A stretch of DNA of 10,254 nucleotides. Source: a bacterium (lineage in GTDB: Bacteria > Bacteroidota > Bacteroidia > B-17B0 > Aurantibacillaceae). The translations under genes and the position numbers were made by a program. The notes beneath the pieces are model-generated. The model saw nothing but the letters and a program-made list of their open reading frames with translations, did not search any database and was not told the DNA's origin. This document shows positions 1 through 6,541 of this stretch, one piece after another. The DNA lies in the NCBI GenBank assembly GCA_027364695.1, contig DAHXOV010000064.1, forward strand, positions 1 through 10,254, given 5' to 3'. Every line of letters begins with the position of its first letter. Position 1 is the first letter of the stretch.

Positions 1-179
1 CGCTTGCAGGTATCATGCTCTTATTCAGCTTGCTCCTTGCCCCAAAAATAAGTAATACCAATACCAGTACAGAAAGCAGCGAATCAACGACTCGTAAAAA
101 AGCGGCTACAGCCATCATGCCACAAGGACCTGCAATACCTGCACAGAACAATCCACAGCCACAACAACCCCAAAAATAA
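1..179 (+). CDS. secG: Probable SecG, preprotein translocase subunit (C-terminal end only)
   Basis: The reading frame is open from the left edge (codons in phase with position 3) to TAA at 177-179 and gives about 58 residues. It begins inside a hydrophobic segment (AGIMLLFSLLLAP), followed by a Ser/Thr-rich stretch and a Pro/Gln-rich tail ending PQPQQPQK. This layout, a last transmembrane helix followed by a short low-complexity tail, is what SecG of Bacteroidota looks like. SecG is a small two-helix inner-membrane subunit that assists SecYEG protein export. The diagnostic N-terminal half lies outside the window, so the name rests on the tail alone; another small membrane protein is possible. 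The gene ends 24 bases before the aspartate kinase start, in the same frame, and no terminator is seen between them. Confidence 0.45.
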   Translation, partial: LAGIMLLFSLLLAPKISNTNTSTESSESTTRKKAATAIMPQGPAIPAQNNPQPQQPQK

Positions 180-203
180 TCTCTTCAAAAACAACTCAAT
201 ACT

Positions 204-1487
204 TTGAACATCAATGTTCATAAGTTTGGTGGAACATCCTTAAAAGATGCTCCTTTCATTATTAATGTTGCGAACATTATTCAGCAACAAAACAAACCCA
301 TGATTGTTATAGTTTCTGCTATGGGTAAAATGACCAATGCTCTGGAAGAAATTGTCAAATCTGTTTTCTACAAAAAAGATAATCCAACAGAGCACCTGCA
401 AAAAATTAAAAACTATCACTCAGAAATCATTTACCAACTCTTCCATTTACACCACCCATATAAAGCAAAGGAAGTAGAAACTCAAATTCATCCTTACTGG
501 CAAAACATTGAACAATATATAAATCAGCCTGTTTCTTCTCCTTACGGGCAAATTTATGACCAGATTGTCTCCATTGGAGAAATTGTATCAAGCATCATCG
601 TGTCTGAATACCTCAATACAATCGGCATTTACAACACTTGGGCAGATATAAGGAAAATACTCATTACAGATAATCATTGGCGTGCTGCCAGTGTAAATAT
701 CCCTCTCTCCCAAAATAATTTCTCTGAATACCTCTTACCACTCATAAATGACCAATCCATTCTTCTCACACAGGGTTTCATTGCTTCTACTGCTCATCAT
801 TATTCCACCACATTAGGCAGAGAAGGTTCTGATTATACGGCAGCACTGCTTGCCTACTTTGTTGATGCAAAAGAACTAACAATATGGAAAGATGTAGATG
901 GCGTGCTCAATGCAGACCCCCGCTATTTCAAAAATACCCAAAAAATAGATGAATTAACTTACTACGATGCTATTGAAATGACCTACTACGGTGCTACTGT
1001 CATACACCCCAATACCATCAAACCAATCCAAAATAAAAATATCCCACTCAAAGTAAAATCATTTCTTAATCCCAGCACACAAGGCACAATTATTCACCAT
1101 CCAAAAAATTATCAAAAAATCACCACCTATTCATACTTGCCACACCAAATTCTCATTTCTTTACAATCCAATGACTACTCCTTCTTTGCAGAAACTCATT
1201 TACATAAAACATTTCAAATCATCAACGATTTTAGCGTAAAAATTAATTTAATGCAAAACACTGCGCTTAACTTTTCTATCTGTACTACCAACGATGAAAT
1301 TATCATCCATCCATTTATCAGAGAATTACAAAAACATTTCAAAGTTCTATTCAACGAAAATGTAGCTATACTCACTATTCGACACTACACACCTACCCTC
1401 CTGCAAGCCATTGTTCACGATAAAGAAATACTTTTAGAACAACGCACCCGCCATCATGTTCAACTTGTCTTAAAGGAAAAAAAATGA
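204..1487 (+). CDS. lysC: Aspartate kinase (monofunctional)
   Basis: Phosphorylates L-aspartate to 4-aspartyl phosphate, the first step toward lysine/diaminopimelate, threonine and methionine, in the cytoplasm. The 427-residue protein opens with the amino-acid-kinase motif KFGGTS (7-12). It also has SAMGKMTNAL (38-47), the SIGE motif (123-126), TTLGREGSDYTA (202-213), WKDVDGV (228-234) and GATVIHP (263-269), all expected in aspartokinases. Residues from about 306 to the end form the regulatory ACT region, so feedback inhibition by an end product is likely, though which one cannot be read. Length is normal for a monofunctional enzyme without a homoserine dehydrogenase domain. The only usable start is TTG at 204: no ATG or GTG lies in frame between the preceding TAA at 177 and the KFGGTS motif. 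No Shine-Dalgarno sequence is visible, which is usual in this phylum. The isozyme name is by convention; family assignment is secure. Confidence 0.95.
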   Translation: MNINVHKFGGTSLKDAPFIINVANIIQQQNKPMIVIVSAMGKMTNALEEIVKSVFYKKDNPTEHLQKIKNYHSEIIYQLFHLHHPYKAKEVETQIHPYWQNIEQYINQPVSSPYGQIYDQIVSIGEIVSSIIVSEYLNTIGIYNTWADIRKILITDNHWRAASVNIPLSQNNFSEYLLPLINDQSILLTQGFIASTAHHYSTTLGREGSDYTAALLAYFVDAKELTIWKDVDGVLNADPRYFKNTQKIDELTYYDAIEMTYYGATVIHPNTIKPIQNKNIPLKVKSFLNPSTQGTIIHHPKNYQKITTYSYLPHQILISLQSNDYSFFAETHLHKTFQIINDFSVKINLMQNTALNFSICTTNDEIIIHPFIRELQKHFKVLFNENVAILTIRHYTPTLLQAIVHDKEILLEQRTRHHVQLVLKEKK

Positions 1488-1536
1488 AAAATTCCTACAT
1501 CCATTTATTATCAATAGATTTTTTCCATTAAAAAAA

Positions 1537-1566
1537 GGCGGGACTTGTTTTCAAACAAGCCCCGCC
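1537..1566 (-). terminator. Intrinsic terminator of the hsp20 gene, possibly bidirectional
   Basis: Inverted repeat with 14-base arms (ggcgggacttgttt at 1537-1550 and aaacaagccccgcc at 1553-1566) around a two-base centre. Read on the minus strand, the one imperfect position becomes a G-U wobble, so the stem is fully paired, and it is followed by seven U residues (A-run at 1530-1536). This is a textbook terminator 28 bases past the Hsp20 stop. Read on the plus strand the same position is an A-C mismatch and the following bases are only mildly T-rich, so it would stop aspartate-kinase transcripts less efficiently. Confidence 0.85.
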
Positions 1567-1593
1567 TATCACATTCTCTTCACCTTTCTCCGT

Positions 1594-2040
1594 TTATTTT
1601 ATGTCAACTCTTTTTTGTGCCTTCTTAATAGCACTTTCTTTTTTAGGAATGCTAATACTCAACACGCCATCTTTATATTCAGCAAATATTTTATCGGGAT
1701 CCGCAATTTCAGGCAGATAAAAAGATCTACTGAAAGAAGCGTAATTGAATTCTCTTCGGGTGTAATTGTTCTGCGCTTCCGTTTTCTCTTCTTTTTGTTC
1801 AGAAGAAATGATCAACACCTCATTATCCAGATCAATTTTGATGTCTTCTTTTTTCAAACCTGGTGCTGCCAACTCAATTTGAAATGCATCCTCTGTTTCC
1901 TTAATGTTAGCGGATGGAACGGTGCTGCCAACAAGTTTGTTGAATGAACTTCCAAATGCGGGGAAGTCATTTTCAAAGAAACTTTCAATTAAGTTTCTGA
2001 AGGTGGGGAACTTGAGTTCCTGTTTTACAATGTTTGCCAT
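1594..2040 (-). CDS. Small heat-shock protein, Hsp20/alpha-crystallin family
   Basis: ATP-independent holdase chaperone that binds unfolding proteins in the cytoplasm. From ATG at 2040 it encodes 148 residues. The N-terminal arm (1-40) is rich in Phe. The alpha-crystallin domain spans about 41-133 and starts VPSANIKETEDAF. It includes the family's A-x-x-x-x-GVL motif (AEYKDGVLSISIPK, 120-133). The C-terminal tail carries a V-D-I (145-147) version of the I-x-I motif used in oligomer assembly. The frame stays open 16 codons further upstream to an ATG at 2088, but those residues (MNVVEYRCINPQ...) do not resemble an Hsp20 N-terminus. The start at MANIVKQELKFP is therefore preferred. It is transcribed divergently from the ABC ATPase gene and convergently with aspartate kinase, so it is a single-gene unit ending at the hairpin 1537-1566. 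No CIRCE-like repeat was seen upstream. Confidence 0.93.
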   Translation of the reverse strand: MANIVKQELKFPTFRNLIESFFENDFPAFGSSFNKLVGSTVPSANIKETEDAFQIELAAPGLKKEDIKIDLDNEVLIISSEQKEEKTEAQNNYTRREFNYASFSRSFYLPEIADPDKIFAEYKDGVLSISIPKKESAIKKAQKRVDIK

Positions 2041-2130
2041 AGTGATAAATTTTTGGGGGTTAATACATCTATATTCTACAACATTCATACCATTTCAAAA
2101 ATCTATTTGGTAATAGGAATATTTTTCAGT

Positions 2131-2165
2131 TTTCTTTATATTTCAAGTCAATTTGTCTAATTTTG
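2131..2165 (+). promoter_or_regulatory. Candidate Bacteroidota-type promoter for the ABC ATPase operon
   Basis: TAATTTTG at 2158-2165 matches the Bacteroidota -7 consensus TAnnTTTG exactly. The best upstream -33 candidate is TTTC at 2131-2134, with a spacer of 23 bases, somewhat longer than usual. Transcription would start a few bases after 2165 and leave a short leader before ATG at 2196. A single 8-base match in AT-rich DNA can occur by chance, so this is tentative. Confidence 0.35.
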
Positions 2166-2195
2166 GGCAAAATAAAAGACAAAAATTCATTGAAA

Positions 2196-3143
2196 ATGAA
2201 TGCATTAGAAGTTGTAAATGTAAGTAAGCAGTATTATCAACACAAAGCCTTAGACGATATATCTATTGAAGTAAAATCTGGTACTATCTTTGGATTATTA
2301 GGACCTAATGGTGCAGGAAAAACGACTCTTATTAGAATTATTACACAAATCATCGCTCCTGATTCTGGAAAGGTCTTGTTTTATCAAAAAGAAGCCATTG
2401 AAGATATAATTTATGAAATAGGTTATTTGCCAGAAGAGAGAGGATTATATAAAAAAGTAAAAGTGCTAGATCAATTGATATACCTTGCCCAATTAAAAGG
2501 AATGGATCAATATTCTGCTCTTCAAAAAGCTATCTGGTGGCTACAAAAATTAGAAATAGAACAATGGAAAAACAAAAAAATAGAAGACCTTAGTAAAGGA
2601 ATGCAACAAAAAATTCAGTTTATCGCCAGCATCATTCATGAACCTAAAATAATCATCTTAGACGAGCCATTCGGTGGTTTTGATCCCATTAATGCTGAAA
2701 TCGTCAAAAATGAAATTCTCCATTTAAAACAAAATGGCGCATCCATTATTCTATCTACTCACAATATGAACAGCGTTGAAGAACTTTGCGACGATATTGG
2801 GCTTATCAATCAATCAAAACTTGTCTTAAAGGGCAAGGTTCGGGATATTAAAAACAAATTTAAACCCGCTATTTTTCAAATTCATTTCAAAGGGCATTTA
2901 CATGCTTTTACCCATGCTTTATGGACCTCCGCAGAATTATTGGACACAAAAGAATTTCAAAACGAATGGATGGTAAGAATAAAACTTAAAGATAAGATCA
3001 CCATCAATCAAATTTTACAGCAAATACTGCCAATATCAGAAATCATATCTGTAAAAGAAGAAACGCTCTCAATGAATGATATTTTTATCAAAACCGTATC
3101 ACAAAATACCAATAATATAAACACATCCATTTTAACCGAATGA
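2196..3143 (+). CDS. ABC transporter ATP-binding protein, DUF4162/COG4152-like
   Basis: Cytoplasmic ATPase subunit of an ABC-2-type (NatA-like) transporter; substrate unknown. The protein is 315 residues from ATG at 2196. It has Walker A GPNGAGKTT (36-44), a Q-loop region reading GYLPEERGLY in which Glu replaces the usual Gln, and signature LSKGMQQ (132-138) in place of LSGGQ. Walker B is IIILDEP (152-158) and the switch His is in LSTHN (H189). The PEERGLY and LSKGMQQK variants plus a C-terminal extension of about 100 residues are typical of the COG4152/DUF4162 group. A TTG at 2163 would add 11 residues, but it lies inside the candidate -7 element, so the ATG is preferred. Such ATPases usually sit beside an ABC-2 permease. 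None is present here: the next gene overlaps by 4 bases (ATGA) but encodes a different membrane protein. The partner is presumably elsewhere or not of a recognised type. Confidence 0.9.
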   Translation: MNALEVVNVSKQYYQHKALDDISIEVKSGTIFGLLGPNGAGKTTLIRIITQIIAPDSGKVLFYQKEAIEDIIYEIGYLPEERGLYKKVKVLDQLIYLAQLKGMDQYSALQKAIWWLQKLEIEQWKNKKIEDLSKGMQQKIQFIASIIHEPKIIILDEPFGGFDPINAEIVKNEILHLKQNGASIILSTHNMNSVEELCDDIGLINQSKLVLKGKVRDIKNKFKPAIFQIHFKGHLHAFTHALWTSAELLDTKEFQNEWMVRIKLKDKITINQILQQILPISEIISVKEETLSMNDIFIKTVSQNTNNINTSILTE

Positions 3144-4540
3144 TTCTTCGAGATTTCATAGAAGTATATGACTTTCTTTTGTTCCCTTTCTATCTCATCA
3201 TTTTTTCAATGGCCGCCATCTTTTACAAAAAAAAATATCTGATAGAAGGAAAAAATGAATACACTCATTTTGATACAGGCATCATCATTAAAATGACCGG
3301 CGCCTTTGCTTTTGCATTAGTATATGCATTTTATTATAAAGATGGAGATACAGGAAATTATTATAGAACAGGAAAAGCATTGATGGAACTTCTATTAACA
3401 AGACCTTCTGATTATTTTGAAATAATGTTTGGAAATACACATCCTAATAGATTATACTATTTCTATAGCGACGATTACACCTTTCCTGTTTTTTGGACAA
3501 ATGATAAATATGCCTTTTTTGTATCCAAAATCACAAGTATAATTACATTATTTGGAGCAGGACGATTTATTCCCACCACGCTTATTTTTTCTATCATAAG
3601 TTTTTGGGGCAATTGGAAATTATTTCAAATGTTTTGTCAAATGTACCCGAAACTAAAAAAACAACTATTCATTGCCATTTTTGCTGTACCATCTACTGCT
3701 TTTTGGACATCCGGCATTATGAAAGATACTGTTACTTTATCTGCTATCTGTTGGTACTTGTATGGTTTTTACAATTTGTTTATCAGAAGAAAATTCAACT
3801 GGTATTATTGGATAGCTACCGTCTCTGCTGTATATATCCATTTGAATGTAAAACCTTATGTATTATACGCACTGCTACCAGGCTCTCTTATTTGGTGGAG
3901 CATCAGTATTTTAGATAAATATAATGCAAACTTTATACGCAATGTTTTAACCATGCTTCTCATTTCTTTTGGAAGTATATTAGGGTTCTTTGCATTAAGT
4001 TTACTAAGTAATAAAATGGGCGACTATGCAGTGGACAGAATATTGGAAAAATCTGAAATCGTAAGAAGTGACTTAAAAAGAGACGCCTACAAAGGCAATT
4101 CTTTTGATATTGGTGAATATGACAAATCATTCACTGGCATGATCAGCATTGCTCCAAAAGCCATATTTGCAGGATTGTTCAGACCATCTCTGTGGGATGT
4201 AAGAAATTTCGTTATGCTGGTTTCTGCCATTGAAAACGCTGTCTTACTCTACCTACTTATCAGGCTATTCTTAAAATATAGAATGTTACTCGTTTTCAAA
4301 ATAATCTATAGTCAATCTGTCGTTTTATTTATGCTGATATTTTCTCTGCTCTTTTCTTATTCAGTAGGATTGAGTATCTCCAACTTTGGCTCATTAGTAA
4401 GATTAAAAACACCTGCTCTGCCGTTTTTTGTTTTATCTTTATTTATTATAGAATATTATTGTTATCAAGAAAAAACAAAAAGAAATCAGCACTACGAAGA
4501 TCCGCACTCTTTATCAAAAGTACAAGATTATGCCCACTAA
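3140..4540 (+). CDS. Polytopic membrane protein, possibly polysaccharide polymerase-like (EpsG/Wzy type)
   Basis: A 466-residue integral membrane protein with about ten hydrophobic segments (for example 12-29, 47-66, 143-158, 175-189, 198-214, 222-255, 267-289, 355-378, 393-412 and 424-441). Notable motifs are GDTGNYYRTGKAL (69-81) after the second helix, VPSTAFWTSGIMKDT (183-197), and NFGSLVRLKTPALPFF (415-430) before the last helix. An acidic/aromatic non-membrane loop lies at about 85-125 and another at 290-340. This arrangement, with few charged residues in the helices and an extracytoplasmic loop, is reminiscent of EpsG/Wzy-like polysaccharide polymerases or related glycan membrane proteins. 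No specific family can be asserted by eye. It does not look like an ABC-2 permease despite starting within the ABC ATPase stop codon (ATGA). Its last 11 bases overlap trmB. Translational coupling on both sides suggests one transcript. The glycosyltransferase two genes downstream fits a glycan role. Confidence 0.85.
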   Translation: MILRDFIEVYDFLLFPFYLIIFSMAAIFYKKKYLIEGKNEYTHFDTGIIIKMTGAFAFALVYAFYYKDGDTGNYYRTGKALMELLLTRPSDYFEIMFGNTHPNRLYYFYSDDYTFPVFWTNDKYAFFVSKITSIITLFGAGRFIPTTLIFSIISFWGNWKLFQMFCQMYPKLKKQLFIAIFAVPSTAFWTSGIMKDTVTLSAICWYLYGFYNLFIRRKFNWYYWIATVSAVYIHLNVKPYVLYALLPGSLIWWSISILDKYNANFIRNVLTMLLISFGSILGFFALSLLSNKMGDYAVDRILEKSEIVRSDLKRDAYKGNSFDIGEYDKSFTGMISIAPKAIFAGLFRPSLWDVRNFVMLVSAIENAVLLYLLIRLFLKYRMLLVFKIIYSQSVVLFMLIFSLLFSYSVGLSISNFGSLVRLKTPALPFFVLSLFIIEYYCYQEKTKRNQHYEDPHSLSKVQDYAH

Positions 4541-5210
4541 ATTGCAAAAATTCGAAGCATTCAAGCAATTCAAAAATTCCTTTGCTTATTCATATAACGA
4601 TTATATTATTAAAAACAGCACGTTCTCTGCCTACGGAAAGTGGAACAAAGAATATTTTAATAATAACTACCCCATTATCATAGAAATAGCTTGTGGAAGA
4701 GGAGAATATACTGTTAATTTAGCAATGAGATATTTACATCAAAATTTTATAGGCATTGATTACAAAAGCAACAGAATGTGGGTGGGCGCTAAACAATCTA
4801 TTGAACAAAAATTAAACAACATTGCATTTATCCGAACAAAAGTAGAATTTTTAGATAAAGTTTTTGCTGAAAATGAGATCTCTGAAATATGGATTACTTT
4901 TCCTGACCCTCAGATACAAAAATCAAGAGAAAAAAAACGACTGACACATCCAAAGTTTTTAGCGCACTATAAAAAATTTTTAATCCCCAATGGCACTATT
5001 CATCTGAAAACAGACAACGATATTTTTTTTAATTACACCATAGATGTGCTAAAAACACTCAGAATACAACCATTATTGTGCTCATACAATTTATATGCTG
5101 AAGAAAATAACTCAAAATTAGAGGAAGTAAAAAGCATTAAAACCTATTATGAAAAACTTTTTACTCAACAAGGATATAGCATTAAGTACTGTCAATTTCA
5201 ATTACATTAA
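4530..5210 (+). CDS. trmB: tRNA (guanine-N7-)-methyltransferase
   Basis: Uses S-adenosylmethionine to methylate N7 of guanine 46 in the variable loop of tRNAs. The 226-residue protein shows the Rossmann-like SAM-binding motif EIACGRGEYT (52-61), the second motif GIDYKSNR (75-82), the family's hallmark TFPDPQ (123-128) followed by basic KKRLT (135-139), and LKTDN (159-163). Length is normal for the bacterial enzyme. The start ATG lies 11 bases inside the upstream membrane-protein gene, and the FKNSFAYSYN N-terminal region fits the family. It probably depends on operon transcription from upstream. Placement of a tRNA modification gene among unrelated genes is ordinary in bacteria and says little about the neighbours' roles. 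Confidence 0.96.
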   Translation: MPTKLQKFEAFKQFKNSFAYSYNDYIIKNSTFSAYGKWNKEYFNNNYPIIIEIACGRGEYTVNLAMRYLHQNFIGIDYKSNRMWVGAKQSIEQKLNNIAFIRTKVEFLDKVFAENEISEIWITFPDPQIQKSREKKRLTHPKFLAHYKKFLIPNGTIHLKTDNDIFFNYTIDVLKTLRIQPLLCSYNLYAEENNSKLEEVKSIKTYYEKLFTQQGYSIKYCQFQLH

Positions 5211-5243
5211 ACCTCATACAGAGAAACCAATACAGTACTCCCA

Positions 5244-6176
5244 ATGAAAAAATATAAACTCGTTGTCTTTGCTATACATCGTCCCAACCGCGCACCCAAT
5301 GAAAGATACAGGTGGTATCAGTTTTATCCTCATATTCAAGGAAAATACGAAATAGAATATCTTTATCTACTGAATGAATCAGACGACTACATTCTTTTTT
5401 ATTCTAAAAATTATTTATTAAAGTTGAGTGTTTTTATTAAAACTTTTATCAAAAGAACACAACAGATTTTATCACTCAAAAATGCCGATGTTATTATTAT
5501 TTACAGAGAATTACATTGGTTACATTTTCCTTATTGGATAAAAAAAATAAAAAAGAAAACACAAACACTTATTTTTGATTTTGATGATGCTATTTTTCTA
5601 AAAACCGCTAACCCTCTTACCCATCTTATTAAGCAACCATATTCTAAAACGATACATTTTATCCAAAACGCAGATATTGTAATCACGGGAAATAATTATT
5701 TAAAAGATTTTTCTTTGAAACACAATACTCATACCATCACAATACCCACAGTGGTAGATACTGATTATTTTGTTCCTCTGCATCATTTAAGGCATCAAGA
5801 AAACCAACTCATCATTGGATGGATGGGAAGCCATTCTACACTTGCTCATTTACTCAGCATAACAGATGTCCTGAAAGAAATAAAAAAAAAATATCCTTTT
5901 GTTGAATATAAAATCATTGCAAAAAAAATGTTCATTCATGAACTCAATCTATATTCAGAAAATTGGGACAAAGACAAAGAAATTGAAGCACTTAATACTT
6001 TTGACATTGGTATTATGCCATTGCCCAATGATGAATGGAGTAAGGGTAAGTGTGGCTTAAAAATACTTAGCTATTTGTCTTGTGAAATTCCTTGCATAGC
6101 AAATAATATAGGCGCTAATATTGAAATCATTGAAAAAACAAATGGCGGAATACTCGTCAATGATAAAAACGACTGA
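5244..6176 (+). CDS. Glycosyltransferase, GT4-like, cut short by an in-frame UGA
   Basis: Likely transfers a sugar from an activated donor during cell-surface glycan synthesis; donor and acceptor are unknown. As read to the first stop it is 310 residues. Seen motifs are HRPNRAPNERYRWYQFYP (12-29), FDFDDAIF (111-118), IPTVVDTDYF (167-176), the start of the second Rossmann domain IGWMGSHST (191-199), and the donor-site segment GIMPLPNDEWSKGKCGLKILSYL (256-278 region, including the catalytic-type Glu/Lys context). The protein stops at GGILVNDKND. GT4 proteins normally continue with a C-terminal helix of about 45 residues that packs back on the N-terminal domain, and that sequence is present immediately after the UGA in the same frame. 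The gene is therefore either a recent nonsense mutant (UGG to UGA), a readthrough case, or a sequencing or assembly error. It starts 33 bases after trmB. Family call is firm; whether the product is active is not. Confidence 0.85.
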   Translation: MKKYKLVVFAIHRPNRAPNERYRWYQFYPHIQGKYEIEYLYLLNESDDYILFYSKNYLLKLSVFIKTFIKRTQQILSLKNADVIIIYRELHWLHFPYWIKKIKKKTQTLIFDFDDAIFLKTANPLTHLIKQPYSKTIHFIQNADIVITGNNYLKDFSLKHNTHTITIPTVVDTDYFVPLHHLRHQENQLIIGWMGSHSTLAHLLSITDVLKEIKKKYPFVEYKIIAKKMFIHELNLYSENWDKDKEIEALNTFDIGIMPLPNDEWSKGKCGLKILSYLSCEIPCIANNIGANIEIIEKTNGGILVNDKND

Positions 6177-6311
6177 ATAAATGCCTTCTCTAAACTCATT
6201 GAAAACAAAGAGAAAAGAACAACATTAGGAAAACAAGGCAGGTGGGGCGTAGAAAAATATTATTCTGTAAACCAATGGAAAAACACATTCTTAAATATTC
6301 TTTCACAATGA
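6177..6311 (+). pseudogene. Detached C-terminal segment of the glycosyltransferase
   Basis: Directly after the UGA at 6174-6176, and with no frame change, 44 codons read INAFSKLIENKEKRTTLG, then KQGRWGVEKYYSV and NQWKNTFLNILSQ, before TGA at 6309-6311. This is the normal end of GT4 enzymes (an E/D-W-I-x-A-L...LG-x-x-GR-x-x-VE-x-x-YS pattern). The residue replaced by the stop would be the Trp of the D-W-I-N-A motif. Including it, the intact protein would have 355 residues, a usual length. The segment has no start of its own and would be expressed only by readthrough or after reversion. Confidence 0.8.
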
Positions 6312-6538
6312 TTTTATTACTTTCACATACATTAAAAACACTTTCTCAAATTCCATCTGCCTCCATTCAAAACTTCTTAATAAGTGAAAATATTGAAATG
6401 TATTATAATTATAATTTTAATTTATATAATCCTTTTATATTTAAAACAGAATATCGCCACTTCCCATCTCCTTACCCTCTATTTCAATCAAAAATAACTG
6501 ATCATTCTTTATGCTCCATGCTCATTTTTTATTTTTAA
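6275..6538 (+). CDS. Small putative secreted protein of unknown function
   Basis: I do not recognise this protein. From ATG at 6275 it has 87 residues. The first 25 look like a signal peptide: a basic start (MEKHILKY), a hydrophobic core (FTMILLLSHTL), then TLSQ, a cleavage region common in this phylum. The mature part is rich in Tyr, Asn and Phe (MYYNYNFNLYNPF) and ends in LIFYF; an aromatic C-terminus recalls outer-membrane beta-strands. A second ATG at 6308 forms an ATGA overlap with the stop of the full-length glycosyltransferase frame, but it would give a leader without a basic start. The gene ends 3 bases before aroB, so tight spacing on both sides favours a real gene. It might instead be the remnant of a larger outer-membrane protein. 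Homology was not testable. Confidence 0.5.
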   Translation: MEKHILKYSFTMILLLSHTLKTLSQIPSASIQNFLISENIEMYYNYNFNLYNPFIFKTEYRHFPSPYPLFQSKITDHSLCSMLIFYF

Positions 6539-6541
6539 TCT

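Noticed and set aside
1484..1531. 15-codon mini-ORF beginning in an ATGA overlap with the aspartate kinase stop
   Set aside because: Too short and without a recognisable motif; it ends just before the terminator. It could be the vestige of a lost downstream gene, but nothing supports that.
1615..1947. Open frame of 110 codons on the plus strand opposite hsp20
   Set aside because: It is the antisense of a clear alpha-crystallin gene, with Phe-rich composition and no recognisable domain.
2041..2088. Upstream ATG at 2088 for hsp20
   Set aside because: The extra 16 residues do not resemble Hsp20 N-termini, while MANIVKQELKFP does.
2163..2195. Upstream TTG start for the ABC ATPase adding 11 residues
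   Set aside because: It lies within the candidate -7 promoter element, and the added residues are not part of the family's N-terminus; the ATG at 2196 is better.
6174..6176. UGA read as tryptophan throughout the genome (alternative genetic code)
   Set aside because: All other long genes here use only UGG for their many Trp residues, aspartate kinase and the ABC ATPase end at UGA at normal family lengths, and no other gene has an internal UGA. One isolated case fits a mutation or error better.
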